Below are positions 33,300 through 47,445 of a stretch of 64,000 nucleotides of DNA, piece after piece. The translations under genes were made by a program, and so were the position numbers. A model generated the notes under the pieces. It did not search any database. It was not told the origin of the DNA and saw only the letters and a list, made by a program, of their open reading frames with translations. Within the stretch, counting starts at the first letter, position 1, and each line of letters begins with the position of its first letter. Source of the stretch: Apricaphanius iberus (lineage: Eukaryota; Chordata; Actinopteri; Cyprinodontiformes; Aphaniidae); NCBI GenBank assembly GCA_028564705.1, contig JAPXFQ010000166.1, positions 2,480,001 through 2,544,000 on the forward strand, written 5' to 3'.

Positions 33300-33430
33300 A
33301 CATTTGGATCGATCCAAAACCTTGTTAAATAGGAATCGAGATTCTGAAGTGGATAGATTTTTTTCCGGCACCCCTAGCAAACAATGTAAATCGATTAAAC
33401 TGATTTTGATCGGATCGATTCAGAATCCTT
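33300..33430. mobile_element. hAT-like end remnant (ggatcgatccaaaacc type)
   Basis: gaatcgagattctgaagtgg, ttccggcacccctagc and gatcggatcgattcagaatc are typical terminal words of old fish hAT elements. Too short to classify. Confidence 0.35.
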
Positions 33431-36400
33431 TTTTTTTTTTCAACAGAGCACTATTGTAAAAAAAAAAAAAACACTGACTTACTCAACAGTGCTATATATG
33501 AAAAGCCTCCTTCACCCAGCATGGCCACTATTTGTGTCTGCATGAATGTTTTTTTTTGTCTGTTTTGTTTTGAGAATCTCTCTGAAACACAGACAAAGTG
33601 AGAGATTTGTTGTAACGGATACAGAGGACAACACCTCCCAGCTGAGATTAAATACACTTGTTTCTCATTCAACACAGCTCGACAGTTCCAGGAAAGCATC
33701 ACGGCTACAGTAGTAAGCTAAGGTCTACTTGCAAGTGAATTGCGTCAGTTGTTCGGATGGTCTCACTGTTGGTCAGCAGTTTTATCTCCTGTTACTCCCT
33801 ACATCAGGAAAACACCACACTGAGTCAATTTGACAGCTTCCTAAGACATCAAACTGCAGCCACCACCCCATAAATATGAATTATGGTTTGTGGAGAGACA
33901 GCTTTATTTTGTTTCCAGTTTGGTTTTTCTATTCCCCTCTTTGAGTGGAGACTAAACCTAGTTTTAAAAATAGGTTTTATTATAAACAACTATCCCTTAA
34001 CCCTTTATTATTATGGTCCTTAAACTATGTTTCTGGTTTTTGTTTTATGTTATGATAACAAATCATCGGTCTGCCTTGAGAAAAAACAGGCCGTGTCAAA
34101 TAAAGTCCACATACAGCAAGCGAAACATTTCTATAGAGTGAAAACAACATTTTACACAATTACATAAAAAAAGCAAATATAGCATACATTCATCACATCT
34201 GTCTAAATGTAATGTCTCTACTTAAAAACAATGCCAGTACGAGCCAAAAAGAGAACGTTAAAGAAGTTGTTTAGCAATGACCCATAAACTATTGTTTGGC
34301 ATTTTAATACATCTTACAATTGTTTAATGAGAAATCAAATGAAAGCATTTTGCAAATCCTCCCAAAACATTTAAGAGAAGAAGACACCAACATTCAACCT
34401 ATCTGTCTGGGAAGCAAACCTTTCCCAGGCCTCAATCAGTCTGACTGTGTGAGAGGCAATTCAGGGGGAGTTTCCAGAGCCCACTACAACAAACTCACCA
34501 TCACCAGCTTGAACTTGGGCTGTTATGCTCAGGCTGACATTTGTCTTGGCAGGAGCGGTCAGTGCCGGCAAGAGAGCAGATGACATTAAAAGCATGGGAA
34601 AAGTGGTCTTACTTAGGGTAATAAAAACTACAACTGGCAACACAGAAATAGTCACAACATGGTTAAGAGAAGGAACCAAAGTGCAAGGACTGACTGTGGC
34701 AAAAAAAAGCCCTGAGTTCTTTGATAATGAATGATAAGGAGAACTTTGAAGATGGTTAAAATCAAAGGAGGAGCAGGTCATGGAACATAGGCAGTGTAAC
34801 GGAAATATCCAGCAAATAGCAGTAGCAATCTAGGATCATAAACACCAAGACAGGGGTGCAATGAGAAAAAGGGGCGAAATAAAAAAAAAGGAAGCAGTAA
34901 GATAGTCAAAGGAGATGTGGAACAGATGTGCCCTGAATAAAATCAGGGAAACTGAGGGAGGGAGGCTAATTATCACAAAAGAAGCTAAACTATGACTCAA
35001 AAGTATTTACAAACTAAACCTGAAACTAACATGAGAGAACAAAGCCAAAATGTAAAACCCTATTGTCAATGATTACGGAATGGCAAGCAGGGATGCCATA
35101 TAATCCAGATTTCCCAGCCCGAAAATCTGTTTAAAGTCGCCACAACACGCAAAAACTATCCAATTAATCGGCTATTATACCGTTTACTGTAGGCCTAATG
35201 AATGCAGACCAGCAGTAAGTTAAAAAGCACATTTATCAACGCCTTTTTAATAGGCTCCAACAAAAAATAAACCATCACAGTAAACTCAGATTCAATGAAG
35301 ATGAGACCTCTTCCAACAGGTTTGTAGATCAGAAGGCCTCAACAACCACTTATCCTACTCCTCGTTCCACAATAATATTTGCATAACTACGTTCAGTGCG
35401 CACAAATGCAAAGCTTACTTCCGCATAACTATACCATTTGAAGAAAATTACGATGGTGAATTTGAGTTCTTACCTTTACGCAGCATTGACTGTTGGATGG
35501 AATGTTGAACTGCAGACTAGTCCTCTTCTCCTCTTCAGTCTCTCCTCTTCTTCTCCTCTATAATACATCCCATTGTGATCGGTAATCGACTAGGTTGAGT
35601 CAAATTTCCTAGGTAACTGTCGGGGAGGAAAGATTTCTGTGGATGTCCATCGATTCTGTGTTGATCCATCAATCAGACATGACAGGAGCGACAGGTCCGT
35701 GAATTTCTGTAGTCATCGTTAAGCAGAGTAACTTAGGGAAAAGCATTCCGGAGGGTGTGCAGTTTAACTGCGCCAAGTGTTAACTCCTGAAAACAGTCGT
35801 ATATTTCGCCAATTTCGGCATTTTCCCTTTAGCTTTACCTCGCAGTTCACCTGCTGCTAAAACTACGTACATGTCTATGTTTTCAACGCCCTGGCAAGTG
35901 ACAATAGCCAATCAATAATGGAAACAGGTCAGAGGTCATTGATATAAACTAAAAAAACATTGGAATTAGTTTCAAAGGGTTTACTCAAACCCACCCAAAT
36001 TAAGTTCATTTTATCAGCTACATTTCAATCATAACCACGCACTTGTGCAGAAAACTGCGCAATCTGGCAAAACTGAAGACCTTTGTAACATTAATAAACC
36101 CTGAAATATTTAGAGCAGGGTGGAGGGGGGAGCTTTCTGTTAAGGCCAATACCCACAATAACAGCGTTTCAAGCAAGATTTGGTCTAATCTGGGAAAGTA
36201 GGCAGAGTTTATTTAGTTGATCTTAAAAAAAAAAAGAGGTAATTGAATATCAGCTGATTAAATCTGAAGCTCAAACAAAATAGAAAGGTTAAAGTAAAGG
36301 ACCAGGTTGTAACAATTATAACACAACAATCAAACGATTAATATTGAAAAACAATTTACATTTTTTATTTAATTCAAAATTGTAAATATATTTAATTAAT

Positions 36401-37235
36401 AATCATACATTTAAATTATAATAAAAAAAAAAAATAGGGTGATAGGTTACAGGCCAGTACAGCCAGGGGTATATTTACTCATGACCTTGAAAAGATGTCA
36501 CAAATGAATCCATGCATTGCATTCTCAACATCCTGACCAAGCTGAAAATCCCATATTTGAGTTTCTTAATGCTTTATAAAGGATTTTCCACAGAGCTTGT
36601 TTTCATTTATGTGTAAGTTTTGTGCAAGAAAGAGCTTAAATATTAAAAATGTTTAGCATTCTTCCAAAAACTTATTTTTTTCAGTAGTAGTTGATGTGAA
36701 ACTGTTTTCAAGTTTCAAGCTAAATAGTTTCAAACACAATGTTATATATTACATATATTATATTATAACTTTGGATTTGTTTCTAAGATGTTTCTCATCG
36801 TTTATTTTGAAGCACAAACAACCTGGTTATTTCATTTGAAATGTTACATAAAAATGTTTTTATTTACTTACCTGTTGTTGTTGTTTTAAGTCCTACAGAT
36901 TTTGACCAAAATGTTTCAAAAAGATATTGAAGCTTAATCTGTTTTTGAATCATTTTGAATAGAGGAATGGCTGTTGTCTTTTTGGAAAGAAAGAAAAAAA
37001 CATTTTCCAGACAGAATTGGTGTCAGTGCTATTTTCAGTTAATACTGTCAGTAATATGATCCTGAAAACAGGGGTAAATATTACATTTTATATCTGCATA
37101 TTTATTTTCTAAAAATCCATGCTTTTAAAGAGGCTTTACATTGGAGTAGTGGACTAGAACACACTGTTGGATTAAAGCATGAAGTGTTCCCTTTACCCAT
37201 TCTTCATTTGATAGTAATAGAAAAAAATTGTATTT
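33431..37235. other. Gene-free stretch
   Basis: No exon recognised. Apart from the repeat copy at 36545-36990 there is nothing that can be named; several short chance frames near 34320-34780 lack any family signature. Confidence 0.45.
36545..36990 (+). repeat. Second copy of the 30377-30850 repeat block
   Basis: aatcccatatttgagtttct, ccacagagcttgttttcatt and ttgaatcattttgaatagag parallel aatcccatatttgagttcca, ccacggagcttgttttcatt and ttgaaccattttgaatacag in the same order. It is a paralogous 3' part of the same element. Confidence 0.7.
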
Positions 37236-37697
37236 AAATAAAACACACTGAGATTTATGCATTAAAAATACACTAAACATAAAATAAAGATATATTAAGT
37301 TGCTGAATAAAGAGAAAGAAACATAAAAGTACCTTACTATGAGTTGTGCTTTTATATTTATGCAAGAAAAGGCACCAATAATATGTTGAATACTAGGCAT
37401 ATAAAAGCTTTACTGTAAAAAAAAAAGCTTTGTCCATTAAATATGGTCACATCATAACTATTTGCTTGTATGTTGAAAAAGATATATAAAATATTTTTTT
37501 AAATCAAATGTACATTATTCCATATGATTTTTATATCATAGACATCTCCATTATATTTTCAAAATAAAACAGTAAAAAAATGTAATTTCCCTCCTTATAA
37601 TACCTGAATTGTTACACTGATAGCCGTTTTATAGCTCACAACAGGACTAAAGCTGAACTCAGCCAAATTCTTAGAAATAGTTAATCGGCAGTTTTTA
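37236..37697 (+). repeat. Direct duplication, copy 1
   Basis: About 340 bp (37236-37578) align closely with 40248-40594, including aagatatattaagttgctga and ttgctt-rich segments in the same order. A further word, ccaaattcttagaaata, recurs at 40620. Confidence 0.85.
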
Positions 37698-38849
37698 TAC
37701 CTGCTTATTTATTTACTAAAAATCCATGCTTTAAAAGTGGCTTTTCATTGGATGGGTGAACCTTGCACGTATTATTCTATTTAGAGATCAATAAGTTCCA
37801 ACATGGTTCCAGAAAAGACAGCATCTTCAGGATTTAATGTAAAAAAATTTGTATAAAAATTGCATAAAAAATGCATAGAAATCTAAAAATTCACTTGTCA
37901 AAACTCAGATTCATCACTGACTCTTGTCAAACAAAGCACCACAGCTTCATCTTCATGTATTTTGTGAAGGAAGTCTGTTTCGCTACCTTGCCGAAAGGAA
38001 CAATTGTCACACACAGTTGAATTCTAGAATATGATCCTTAAATGAGATTTTGGTCCACACTTCTTACCAGTTGATGGCTGTAACGTTGATTCCCAGGGTG
38101 AATAATTATCAAGCAGAAGAAGAAGAAGTAGAAGAAGCGCACTACTAAGAGCATCCTATTTGGTAGTCAGTTTTTAATGGCAGAGTTGGTTTGAGGAAGA
38201 CTTGCAGACTAAGTACTTTATTGGAGTACATTGGCTGGAAATAAAATGATTGTTTTTGTTTGAGATGATGCCTCTGTGGATATGCAGGTTCAGCTAAGAA
38301 TTGTTGAGTTGGACAATACATTATTTTTATTTTTCAATGTATCAGGACAGTTTCAGCAGCGAGTAGCCTCACTGATTTAAGCAGCAGCAAAGAAGAAGAG
38401 AACCGACAGGGAAGAAGCAAAGCTTGTTGCTGTATTTTCTGCTGTTATTAACTGGTTTGCGAACAACTCTTTTGATTTTTACAAAGTCAGTTGTTTGATG
38501 ACGTCAGCTTATTTCCCTCTGAATCAGCAGTGACTTAACCACAGCTCCTGCTGAGCAACAATGATCTTCTAAGATGGCTCACTCATATACACAAGCCGAT
38601 ACACAGCAGGGTCATGACAGTGGCTAAGTTGCGGCTCCTTTTGGAGAACAAAAACAAACATCCTGACCACCAATCTAGAACAGAGCGATCGTTCGGGAAA
38701 AACTCCTGAACCTACCTCAGTCAGTCCCTTATTAAATGATGTATAATATGAATATGTACATAGAAAGAGTGTCAAAAAGGATAGTTTTCACCTGGACGTA
38801 ACACACTGCCAACGGGAGGCACACACACAAAATAAGTTCTTCTTCAGAG

Positions 38850-40165
38850 TTCTTCTGGCACTCGGCGAGGATGGATGCTTTTTATCTCTCTCCCTCGCTA
38901 CTGTGTCTCTCCCATAGCTCTATGCGTGTGTATTCTGTCCGGAGCATCTCTCTGCATTTTTCTCCGGAGCCAAACCAAAATTAACAATGGAAATTGAATG
39001 CTGGTCTCGGAGTGCAATTGATCAAATCTACTCAAGATTACACAGTGGGATAGGGGATCCCGCTTGTCCTTGTGAGACTTATGTGAGTGGCTACGAGTTC
39101 GACGCTTGGAAACAGTGGCAGCCGTTTTGTCTATCTGTCTCAGCAGGATTCAGAAGACATTTGTATATTCGGATTTATGGTGATCGGGTTCCTGCTGATT
39201 TAATTGGGCGACTACTTGTTCCACCGAAAAAGGGAGGCAGTTCTGGAAGGGATTGGTAAGTTGAAGGAGCTGTCCGACGGGCTAGGTTGGGCTGCTGGGG
39301 CTCCAAATTACTCGCTGGGTGAGCTGGAACACAGGCTGGAGGCTGTAAAAAGTGATCTGGCTGATATTTCAAGACTCATATGTAAAGTGTCTTCTAACCT
39401 GAAGAAACTTTCAGTGTGACTTGGTGGAAATGGAAATGAAATGGAACTGAATCTCAATTTGGTCAGATTAGAATCATACGGGACCACTGAGAGACTCAAA
39501 GGAAAGAAAGAAATTGCTCTTCCTGCTAACCATAACAATTAGTATTTTGACTCTATGGCGACCTTCAACTGGTCCACAACAAAATCCTTGGGAGAAGAAT
39601 GTTAACAGATTATCCTTCACCTCCTCCCTACCCCTGTGAATAACTCTCCACTGACGCACATACACACACATGTGTTACATATGAACGCACCACCTGCATC
39701 ACGGTCCTGGCAGCTTCCTCTGAGCTCCCTCCCACCTCGGCAAGCAATTCTGGCTTAGCGCGCTCTTTGCTGCGCTTCCACTTTTGTGAACTGAAGCTTT
39801 CCAACCCCCTGCCTTTCGGGTGTGTTATCGTGACTGCATGAGTCTGTGCTTAAATGTTTTTGATGTGTGTTTTTTTTTTCTTCTATTGTCTGGGTCTTGC
39901 TCCCTTGATAAGGAATCAAGTTAAAATTGAGTGCTTTTGTTTCCACCCTTGGTCCACCCCAAACCTCTTGTAAATGTTTTCATATCTGAAATGTGGTGTG
40001 CCACTTGACGCTGGCTGCAATACCACAGTATGCCTCTATCTGTCTGTGTTATGATGTTGTTTGTTGGGGGTTGGGGAGGTGGAGTATCTACCTGTCTACT
40101 CTTGATCGGGTGGTACTGTAATGAAATTCCCCTCGTGGGACAATAAACGATTATTCATATCAATT
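38850..40165 (+). mobile_element. LINE-like element with ORF1-like remnant and L2-type tail
   Basis: One frame starts at 38987 (MEIECWSRSAIDQIYSRLHS) and runs on to a PKKGGSSGRDW end. An overlapping frame to 39419 reads LGELEHRLEAVKSDLADISR, a likely coiled coil. A long UTR ends aaattcccctcgtgggacaa taaacg, the 3' signature of L2/Rex-type LINEs. There is no reverse transcriptase, so it is either a deleted copy or a non-autonomous derivative. Confidence 0.6.
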
Positions 40166-40247
40166 CAAATGAGCTGCAGCCCACAATCTAAATTGCCCAG
40201 ATGGTCATGCTTCAGTTGGAACTTCACTGTGTCATAAGCAAATAGGC

Positions 40248-40665
40248 AAATAAAACCCACCGAGATTTATACATTACAAATACACTAAACATAAAATAAA
40301 GATATATTAAGTTGCTGAATAAAGAGAAAGAAACATAACAGTAGCTTACTTATATGAGTTGTGCTTTTATATTTATGCAAGAAAAGGCACCAATAATATG
40401 TTGAATACAAGGCATTCTTTACTGTAAAAACAAAACAAAATGGTTTTTTCCATTAAATATGGTCACATCATAACTATTTGCTTGAATGTTGAAAGATATA
40501 CATGAAATATTTTTTTTAATCAAATGTACATAATTCTATATGATCTTTATATCATAGACATCTACATGATATATTCAAAATAAAACAGTAAAAACACACA
40601 CACACACAAGCAGAACGCGGCCAAATTCTTAGAAATACTTAATCAGCAACTTTTTTCTTGGTTAT
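40248..40665 (+). repeat. Direct duplication, copy 2
   Basis: Same orientation as copy 1 and about 3 kb away. It ends in a short CA run (40594-40608). Together the copies flank a 2.6-kb block that contains the LINE-like element at 38850-40165. Confidence 0.85.
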
Positions 40666-43600
40666 TGGTCTAACTTTTGATTGCTGAAAAAATACCTTAA
40701 ATTGATAAGTCATGGGTTGATCTGGCCTAGACAGAAGCATGAAATTTATATTTTTTATCATGGACTTATACTTTAGAGTGTAGACTGTCTATTAACGTTG
40801 CTAGTCTGTAAGAAGGATAAAAGAAGCAAACTAATGATAAAATTGCAATGTATTTTGGACTGAATGATTGGGCATTTACTTTCATTTGTTGTTCAGCTGT
40901 TGGTTACAATGAGGGCTGACATCCACTATGAAGAAAGAAAAATAACTTCCAGTTTCAGCCTCTGACTGAACTATACCAGCAAACTCTTAGAGAAAAGAGC
41001 AAAGAGGAAAGAGAAAGAGAAAAAACAAGACACAATCAATCATTGATTGAAGACTAAAATGAGAGGTAAATGTGTTGATAGAGTTTAATCACGTAGAAAC
41101 ATTAATAAAATATATTTTTGAAGTATACTCTCCGTGAGTGACCCGAAGTCACAGTTCTTCAGTATTAGATCAATAAAAACATCGGATCCAAAAATTTTTT
41201 ACATTTTTTCAGAAAATATGCTGTTATTTTAAAGTTTTCACAGAAACCTTTAAAGTAATTAAAAAACCCAGAAAGCGCCAAAAAATTTCAATTATACGTC
41301 ATAATCTCCCCCAATTTTTTTGTTGTTGTTTTAATTTTTTTTCCCCAAGTGTGAGTGATGCTTCACATCTGCACTGCATATTTTTTTGAGTCCTTTATAA
41401 TTAATGGCTGCCAAATTAAGTGGAAGTTGGTATTTCTAGGTAGGAAATCTCTTTTTCCAAGAAACGAGAATGGTCAAGTTAATCTGGAGATAGTATTCCA
41501 CAGTCAATGGAAAAAGAAATACTGGAGCTCCTAAATGTACTTTTCACCCCTTAAAAATGAAGTTGAAAAGAAACGAGCTGGTCATAAGATTTTTTTTTTA
41601 TTAGGCTATTTTTTTCTCTGTTTGCTACACTAGAGTTGTTTTACAAAAGTGTCAATCACTATTGTTGCCACTGTTTTTGTTTTTGTTGGTTTTCTCATTA
41701 TTATATCATAGCCTTGGAGTCACTGATAAAAATCCATCTAAAACAAACAAGCTTGGAACAACTGTCCAGTTGTTGTTGTTGTTAAAGGAATTAGAACAAT
41801 TATCTTACAACCATAATGCATCTCATGTAGCCCAGTGGCTCCAGTCTTTCTGTAGTACTTGTTTAGCTCTTACACAAACCTTTTGAGGACAGAGCTTTTT
41901 AAACAGACAATACCACTGGCACTCAAGCTTTGTTTACTTCTTCTGAACTTTCCGCTTCTCTAGCTGTTCCACAAAGTGCCGACAAACTCTTGTGCTACTC
42001 ATTGGATTCATGTGTTCACCATGCAGAAAAGGCACAAAAGAAGCAGCCATCCATTACTAGCCTGTGATTTTGTGTCAAATTCACTGTTTGATGATAGACC
42101 CCAAACTCAGCTATGAGTGAGGCCTTTGTTATAACATCTATAACGAGGTTCTCCATCTTTAGACTTTGCCTCTGACAGCTGGTTTATGAAACAGTTCAGC
42201 ATTTTATGAACTTATCATCAGACAAATACTACGCTAATGAGGCGGCTTTTGATCAAGAGAGCTATTTTCAACTTCAAGGAATCAAGTAAAGCATTCAGTG
42301 GAAAAGTTTAGTGGGTAGTTTATTTTGTAAAACAACATTTTTAGAGACTGGAGAATTGGTGCCCATGTTTGAGTGTTTCTGTATGGTCAATAAAAACGGC
42401 CCCAGTCCAGTAGACAGTTTAATCTCTTCATGATTGTATTTCAGGATAATATGGACTTACAGTATATACAGTATATACAGTGCAACATATATTACAAGAG
42501 ACAAATACCTCCAATATTTGTTGATCAAATCTACACTGATGTATTTTGAATATAGAAAGGATCTGAAATGAGTTATGAGCAGAACTATTATGGATATATC
42601 TTCATTTCCAAGTGTAAGATAGTTGCAGAAAAAATGCTTTCACATTCATATTAGTTTAACTCCAACAGCTCCACCAACTGTTCTCTAAACTAAGTTTAAA
42701 AAATTTTTTTGCCTTTTATTTTTGGCATATTTTCTATTTTTATCTATGAACAAATAAAAATGTCTTTCTACTTCAATAACCAGATTTTATTTGAAAAATG
42801 AAGGATAACATAATGGCAGACAGCTGTGTTTAGTGTAAATTAATACAGAATAATTAAGTTGATGTTTGTTAAGACATTGCTCTTTATGTGGAGTATTGAA
42901 ACACTTGGTTTAGATGACTTTGACCAAGTTGACCAAGGACATTGATATGAAATAAAAGAAAGAAGAACAATAGCAATACCAATAGTTTGAATATTATTGC
43001 AATCAAACTGTTCAAAGATTTAACTGTTTTTCTAAATATAGCTGAACATTTATTTTCCACTAACCTGAAAGTTGTCTATTATCTACTAAATATTTGGTTA
43101 TCAATGTGATCAAGAAAAGATGTGTGCCAAAATATTTAACCTCTGTAGACTTGTTATATGTTATAGTGAATTGGATGAGTTGCGGTGTCATGACAGAGAC
43201 AAGAAAAAGTCTTCTAAGCCAAGATGACTGTTTTATGCCAAATATAAGGTTTTGATTAAATAAATCTGCAAGCACTCATCTTGTGGACTTTGAAACAGCT
43301 TTTCCAAGAGATAAAGTGCATTACAAGGAAGAAAGAAAAACTCTGTGGGACATTTCAGCTACTATATGACACATATAGATTTACTTTACCTCAAAGCACA
43401 ACTCCAGCAAAGATTGCTCTTTGTTTCTCTCATAAAGCAGAATATGCTTTCCCTTTTGGGGGTTTCTTTGTTATGAGCCAGAAATCAAACAAATTCCAAA
43501 AAGAGAACCCAGACAGTGATATGCTGTAAGGGCTCCAAGATTGGCAAAAAATATGCAGACTATCACACAGAATTAAAACATCAGTAGGGATGTATTGCTT

Positions 43601-46600
43601 CATGGTGCATCATCATAAAATGTCCATAAATGCATTGGCTTATTCAGAGCATACTTAATCATTTCATTTTTTGGTAAATAGCTTTGCAGAATTGTTATGC
43701 TCTTAGAGATATCAAATGCAGATGCATCTTCCTTTGTTTAATGTGAACAATAAAATTGGAAACTATTATAAAAGCAACACAGTTTTCCACCAAAAATTGG
43801 TCACACATGGACGTCTTTTTTGAGGTTTATGTAGCATCAGAAAACAGATTCAGCCTAGAGTTTCTTTTCAACCTTGTCGTTTTTAACTAAACATAAATGA
43901 TGTTTAGACAGAAGGGAAGACTGTTGTGTCAATAACTTTTTTGGTAGGGAATTTCGTTCAAGAGAGCTAGAGAGGCCAAAAAGCACAAAATCGGCTACTT
44001 TATGAGATACTTGTGTCCATCGGCATGTTAACACAATGAAAGACTCATCCTGTCACATGGCTAAATCTAACTTCGATTATGGATTTATATATGATGCACA
44101 TGATTTGCTAAAGTTCATACTGAGCTTAAGAATGAGGAACAAAGAGGATTTAGGTAACTTGGGAGGTGACGTATATAAAGCACTTTGTGGTCCTCTGACT
44201 GAAAAGGCGCTGTACAAATGCAGGCGATTTACCTGGTTGCCGGTAACTGATTGTTTGGTCTGAGTATTTTAGAGGCTGGTCTACTCTGACTTCTGTGCAA
44301 GCAAACCACTTCCCACACAGACTTACCAACTGAACAACAACATTTAGGAAAAAAGCTACCTGTTCCCACGAGTCCCATTTTCAGTAGCAATATTCAAATG
44401 GTAGAATTAGAATCTGGAATAGACAATATAAAAGAATAGATTCATAATGCTTATCAAAAGTCAAGGCTAGTGGTAGTATGCTATGGTGGTGATATGGGCA
44501 ATATATTTTGGCACACGTTAGCTTTCAGTACTTACTATGCATTGTTCAAACACAACAGCATTGTTTAGGTCACCATATCTCAATCCTATCAAGTTTCAGT
44601 CCTAGGATTTGATGAGACGAAAATTTCACATCATGGATGTCCAGCCAAAAAACATATGCACCAACTAGGTGATTTTATCATGTCCATAGAGACATGAATG
44701 TTATATTCATCTTGTTGAATCAGTGCCATAATGTATTATGGTGGTTCAGAGTGGAAAAAGTGGTTTAAACCCTTGCTAGCAAGGTATACCTAGCAAAGGA
44801 GCCAGTTAGCGCATCTGAAAGGTATAATTGATGGCGGACATGGATAAAACGCTGCTAATTTTTGCAACAATAATATTTGAGAGTATGTGTTGATGGACAA
44901 ACACGTAAACGTTCAAATGACAAAAGATAAAAAATACACCTTTATCAATATCAGTCATCTCAACCCACCTGCAATTGTTCTTGGATGCTGTTCTTTTTTC
45001 AAGCATCCTTGTTTTAAATAATCAATTCATGACTGAAATCCTGTGATCTTTGCTACCCCTTGACATGCTTGTGGAAGAGTCCCTGTGTTTTGTTAGGTGC
45101 CATTTTCCACAAATGCATTGAGCATACTGTTGGGATTGTTGGAAGCCATTTTCACTGGAATGGGCTGAGCAGACTGCATTTCCTGGCAGGTTTAGCTGTG
45201 GCCCTAAAAGCTCTCCCATTAGTCCATTGCCACAGATAGTGACATCAGCAATGACATCACATCATTATAAAAATGATGGGTGAACGCCTTTCAAATTATT
45301 CTCTGGAGATCCTCTGCACAAAGGGCATTTCTTATTTCACCGGTTGGAAATTACCCTTTTGTTCTGGCCTGCTGGTCGGGAAGAACTCTCATTCTAAATC
45401 TTGAAAGTTTGTTTATTCAGCTGTTTATGCATATGGCTGGCTGGCAGTTTGAACTGATCCAAGACAGTTCTTTGAGGAGGGCTCAGTGGTTTCACTTTTG
45501 ATATCGAATAGCTGCTTTTGTGACCTCCAAGCGGACCCTTTACCATATACCCATATCCTTTTTACTTGCTCCCCCAGGTTTTTGTTTCATCTGTTCCATG
45601 TTTGGACATATTTTACTCCCTACCACCAGAAGTGGTGCCCCAATCATCTTAATAATAATTGATAACTCAGACTTAATTGATTATTATATTGATTTTAATT
45701 TTTTTATCATAATAATTGGGTGATTATTTTAAATCAAACACTGATTGCACACTCAGAGTTTCCCCACAGTCACTGATTTTGCCATCAAATAAGAGGTCCT
45801 GCTTTGTTTTTAACTTTAGATTAACATAAATGACCAAGATGACAAACATTGATTTTTACATATTTAGAAATATATTCTTGGACCAATTAGCCTGAAACTG
45901 TATGCTCCTTATTACTACCTGTTTTGCTCATCCAACATCTCTCTGTACCATTTTATCAAAAATAGATATGTTTTAAAATAACAAGGATCAAAAATAATGT
46001 TTTGTTCAAATTAATCCTGAAGACGATAGGATGTTGCCAGGCCATTAAGTTTTGAATTAGTATTTTTTTTTCATGTCACTTACGTCGTACAAAAAGAAAA
46101 AGAAAAACATTTCTGTGTGTTTAAAAAAGATATACTAAATCTATGCTTTTGTTACTTTTAAGCTTTCATGATTATATGTACTTTAAAAATATAAATCAGA
46201 GCAAAAATGCTGCAGGGAGAGGTGTGATAAGAATTTGCAGGACAGTATGAGTTAAAAGGGTTAAAATTAGAATGACAGACAGAGCTGTCATCTTTCAGGA
46301 CCTGTTCTTGTGGAATCACGTCTACATGAACTTCAGTAGATAAGCAAAATCGCTATATTCAAGGTTACACTGAAAACTGTCCTCTTCCATCTTGGTGATG
46401 ACTGGCATGACCCAAAACTAACCCTTTAGTTTTGTGCCACCAGCTTTAGTTGGTAAATAGTTGGTTAAGAAATTATCCCCAGTATGAAAATAAAAGCAAA
46501 CTATGTTTAAATGTTCTCTTCAGATAAAATTTTTTGAGAAAAGCTATCTTTATTTATTTTTATTTTTTTATTACTTGATTGAAAAACAGCTGAAAAAAAC

Positions 46601-46619
46601 ACTGCTCTGTTAATAACAT
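40666..46619. other. Gene-free stretch
   Basis: Uniform AT-rich DNA with short chance frames. Only the tail fragment at 44150-44240 and a small tandem tacagtata run at 42460-42482 stand out. Confidence 0.45.
44150..44240 (+). mobile_element. LINE/SINE 3' tail fragment
   Basis: tatataaagcactttgtggt followed by cctctgactgaaaaggcgct resembles the stem-like 3' tails of fish L2 LINEs and their SINEs. Confidence 0.4.
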
Positions 46620-46974
46620 CCACGTTTCTACTTTGTTCACTAGCCAGGACCACGCTATGGATGGAATTAACTATTCATGAGCAAAGACAATGCTACAGAT
46701 TCTGAATTTGAACAGTTTATTGAAGGCGTGGAGGATCGAAAGGTCTGGGGAGACATATCATCGGAGACCCGGAGGAAGACTCAGTGTGGGGGCGCAGTCT
46801 TCAGGAAAATCGTCTTTCCGAGCCTGTTCAGATCCCAAACCCCCCCCCCCCCCCCCAGACAGGACGTAGAAGAGAGAGATGTTGGAAGGGTGATACAGGA
46901 GTGAACGAAAGCGTGGAACCGGGATGCTGCGAACTGTGGATGCTGCGAAAGAAAGGGGGAGGGGTTAATAGGGG
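46620..46974 (+). other. Unassigned open stretch before the minisatellite
   Basis: A short frame from 46677 reads MSKDNATDSEFEQFIEGVED then RKVWGDISSETRRKTQCGG, interrupted by a poly-C run at 46840-46856. It looks like the 5' part of an unknown mobile element. No family was recognised. Confidence 0.3.
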
Positions 46975-47445
46975 CGGAGAGAGAGAGAGAGAGAAAGAGA
47001 GGGCGATTCGGCAGGACCCAGAAAGAGAGAGAGAGAGAAAGAGAGGGCGGGTCGGCGGGACCCAGAGAGAGAGAGAAAGAGAGGGCGGGTCGGCGGGACC
47101 CAGAGAGAGAGAGAAATAGAGGGCGGGTTGGCGGGACCCAGAGAGAGAGAGAAAGAGAGGGCGGGTCAGCAGGACACAGAGAGAGAGCGAAAGAGAGGGC
47201 GGGTCGGCGGGACCCAGAGAGAGAGAGAAAGAGAGGGCGGGTCGGCAGGACCCAGGGAGAGAGAGAAAGAGGAGAAGGGTCGGCAGGACACAGAGAGAGA
47301 GCGAAAGAGAGGGCAGGTCGGCAGGACCCAGGGAGAGAGAGAAAGAGGAGAAGGGTCAGCAGGACCCAGGGAGAGAAAGAGAAGGAGGAGGCGGGTCGGC
47401 AGGACCCAGAGAGAGAGAGAGAGAAAGAGGAGGCGGCAGGACCCA
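46975..47445 (+). repeat. GA / GGCGGGTC minisatellite, unit about 36-40 bp
   Basis: About a dozen tandem units of the form (ga)n aagagagggcgggtcggc gggaccca. Unit length differs through the GA run and some units carry gaggagaagggtc instead of gagggcgggtc. Purines dominate the + strand. Frames open on both strands are a by-product of the repeat. Confidence 0.93.

Noticed and set aside
46975..47445. Repeat array considered as a CRISPR array or as coding for an Arg/Glu-rich protein
   Set aside because: There are no unique spacers, the units are directly tandem and the host is a vertebrate. The frames are open only because the repeat lacks stops.
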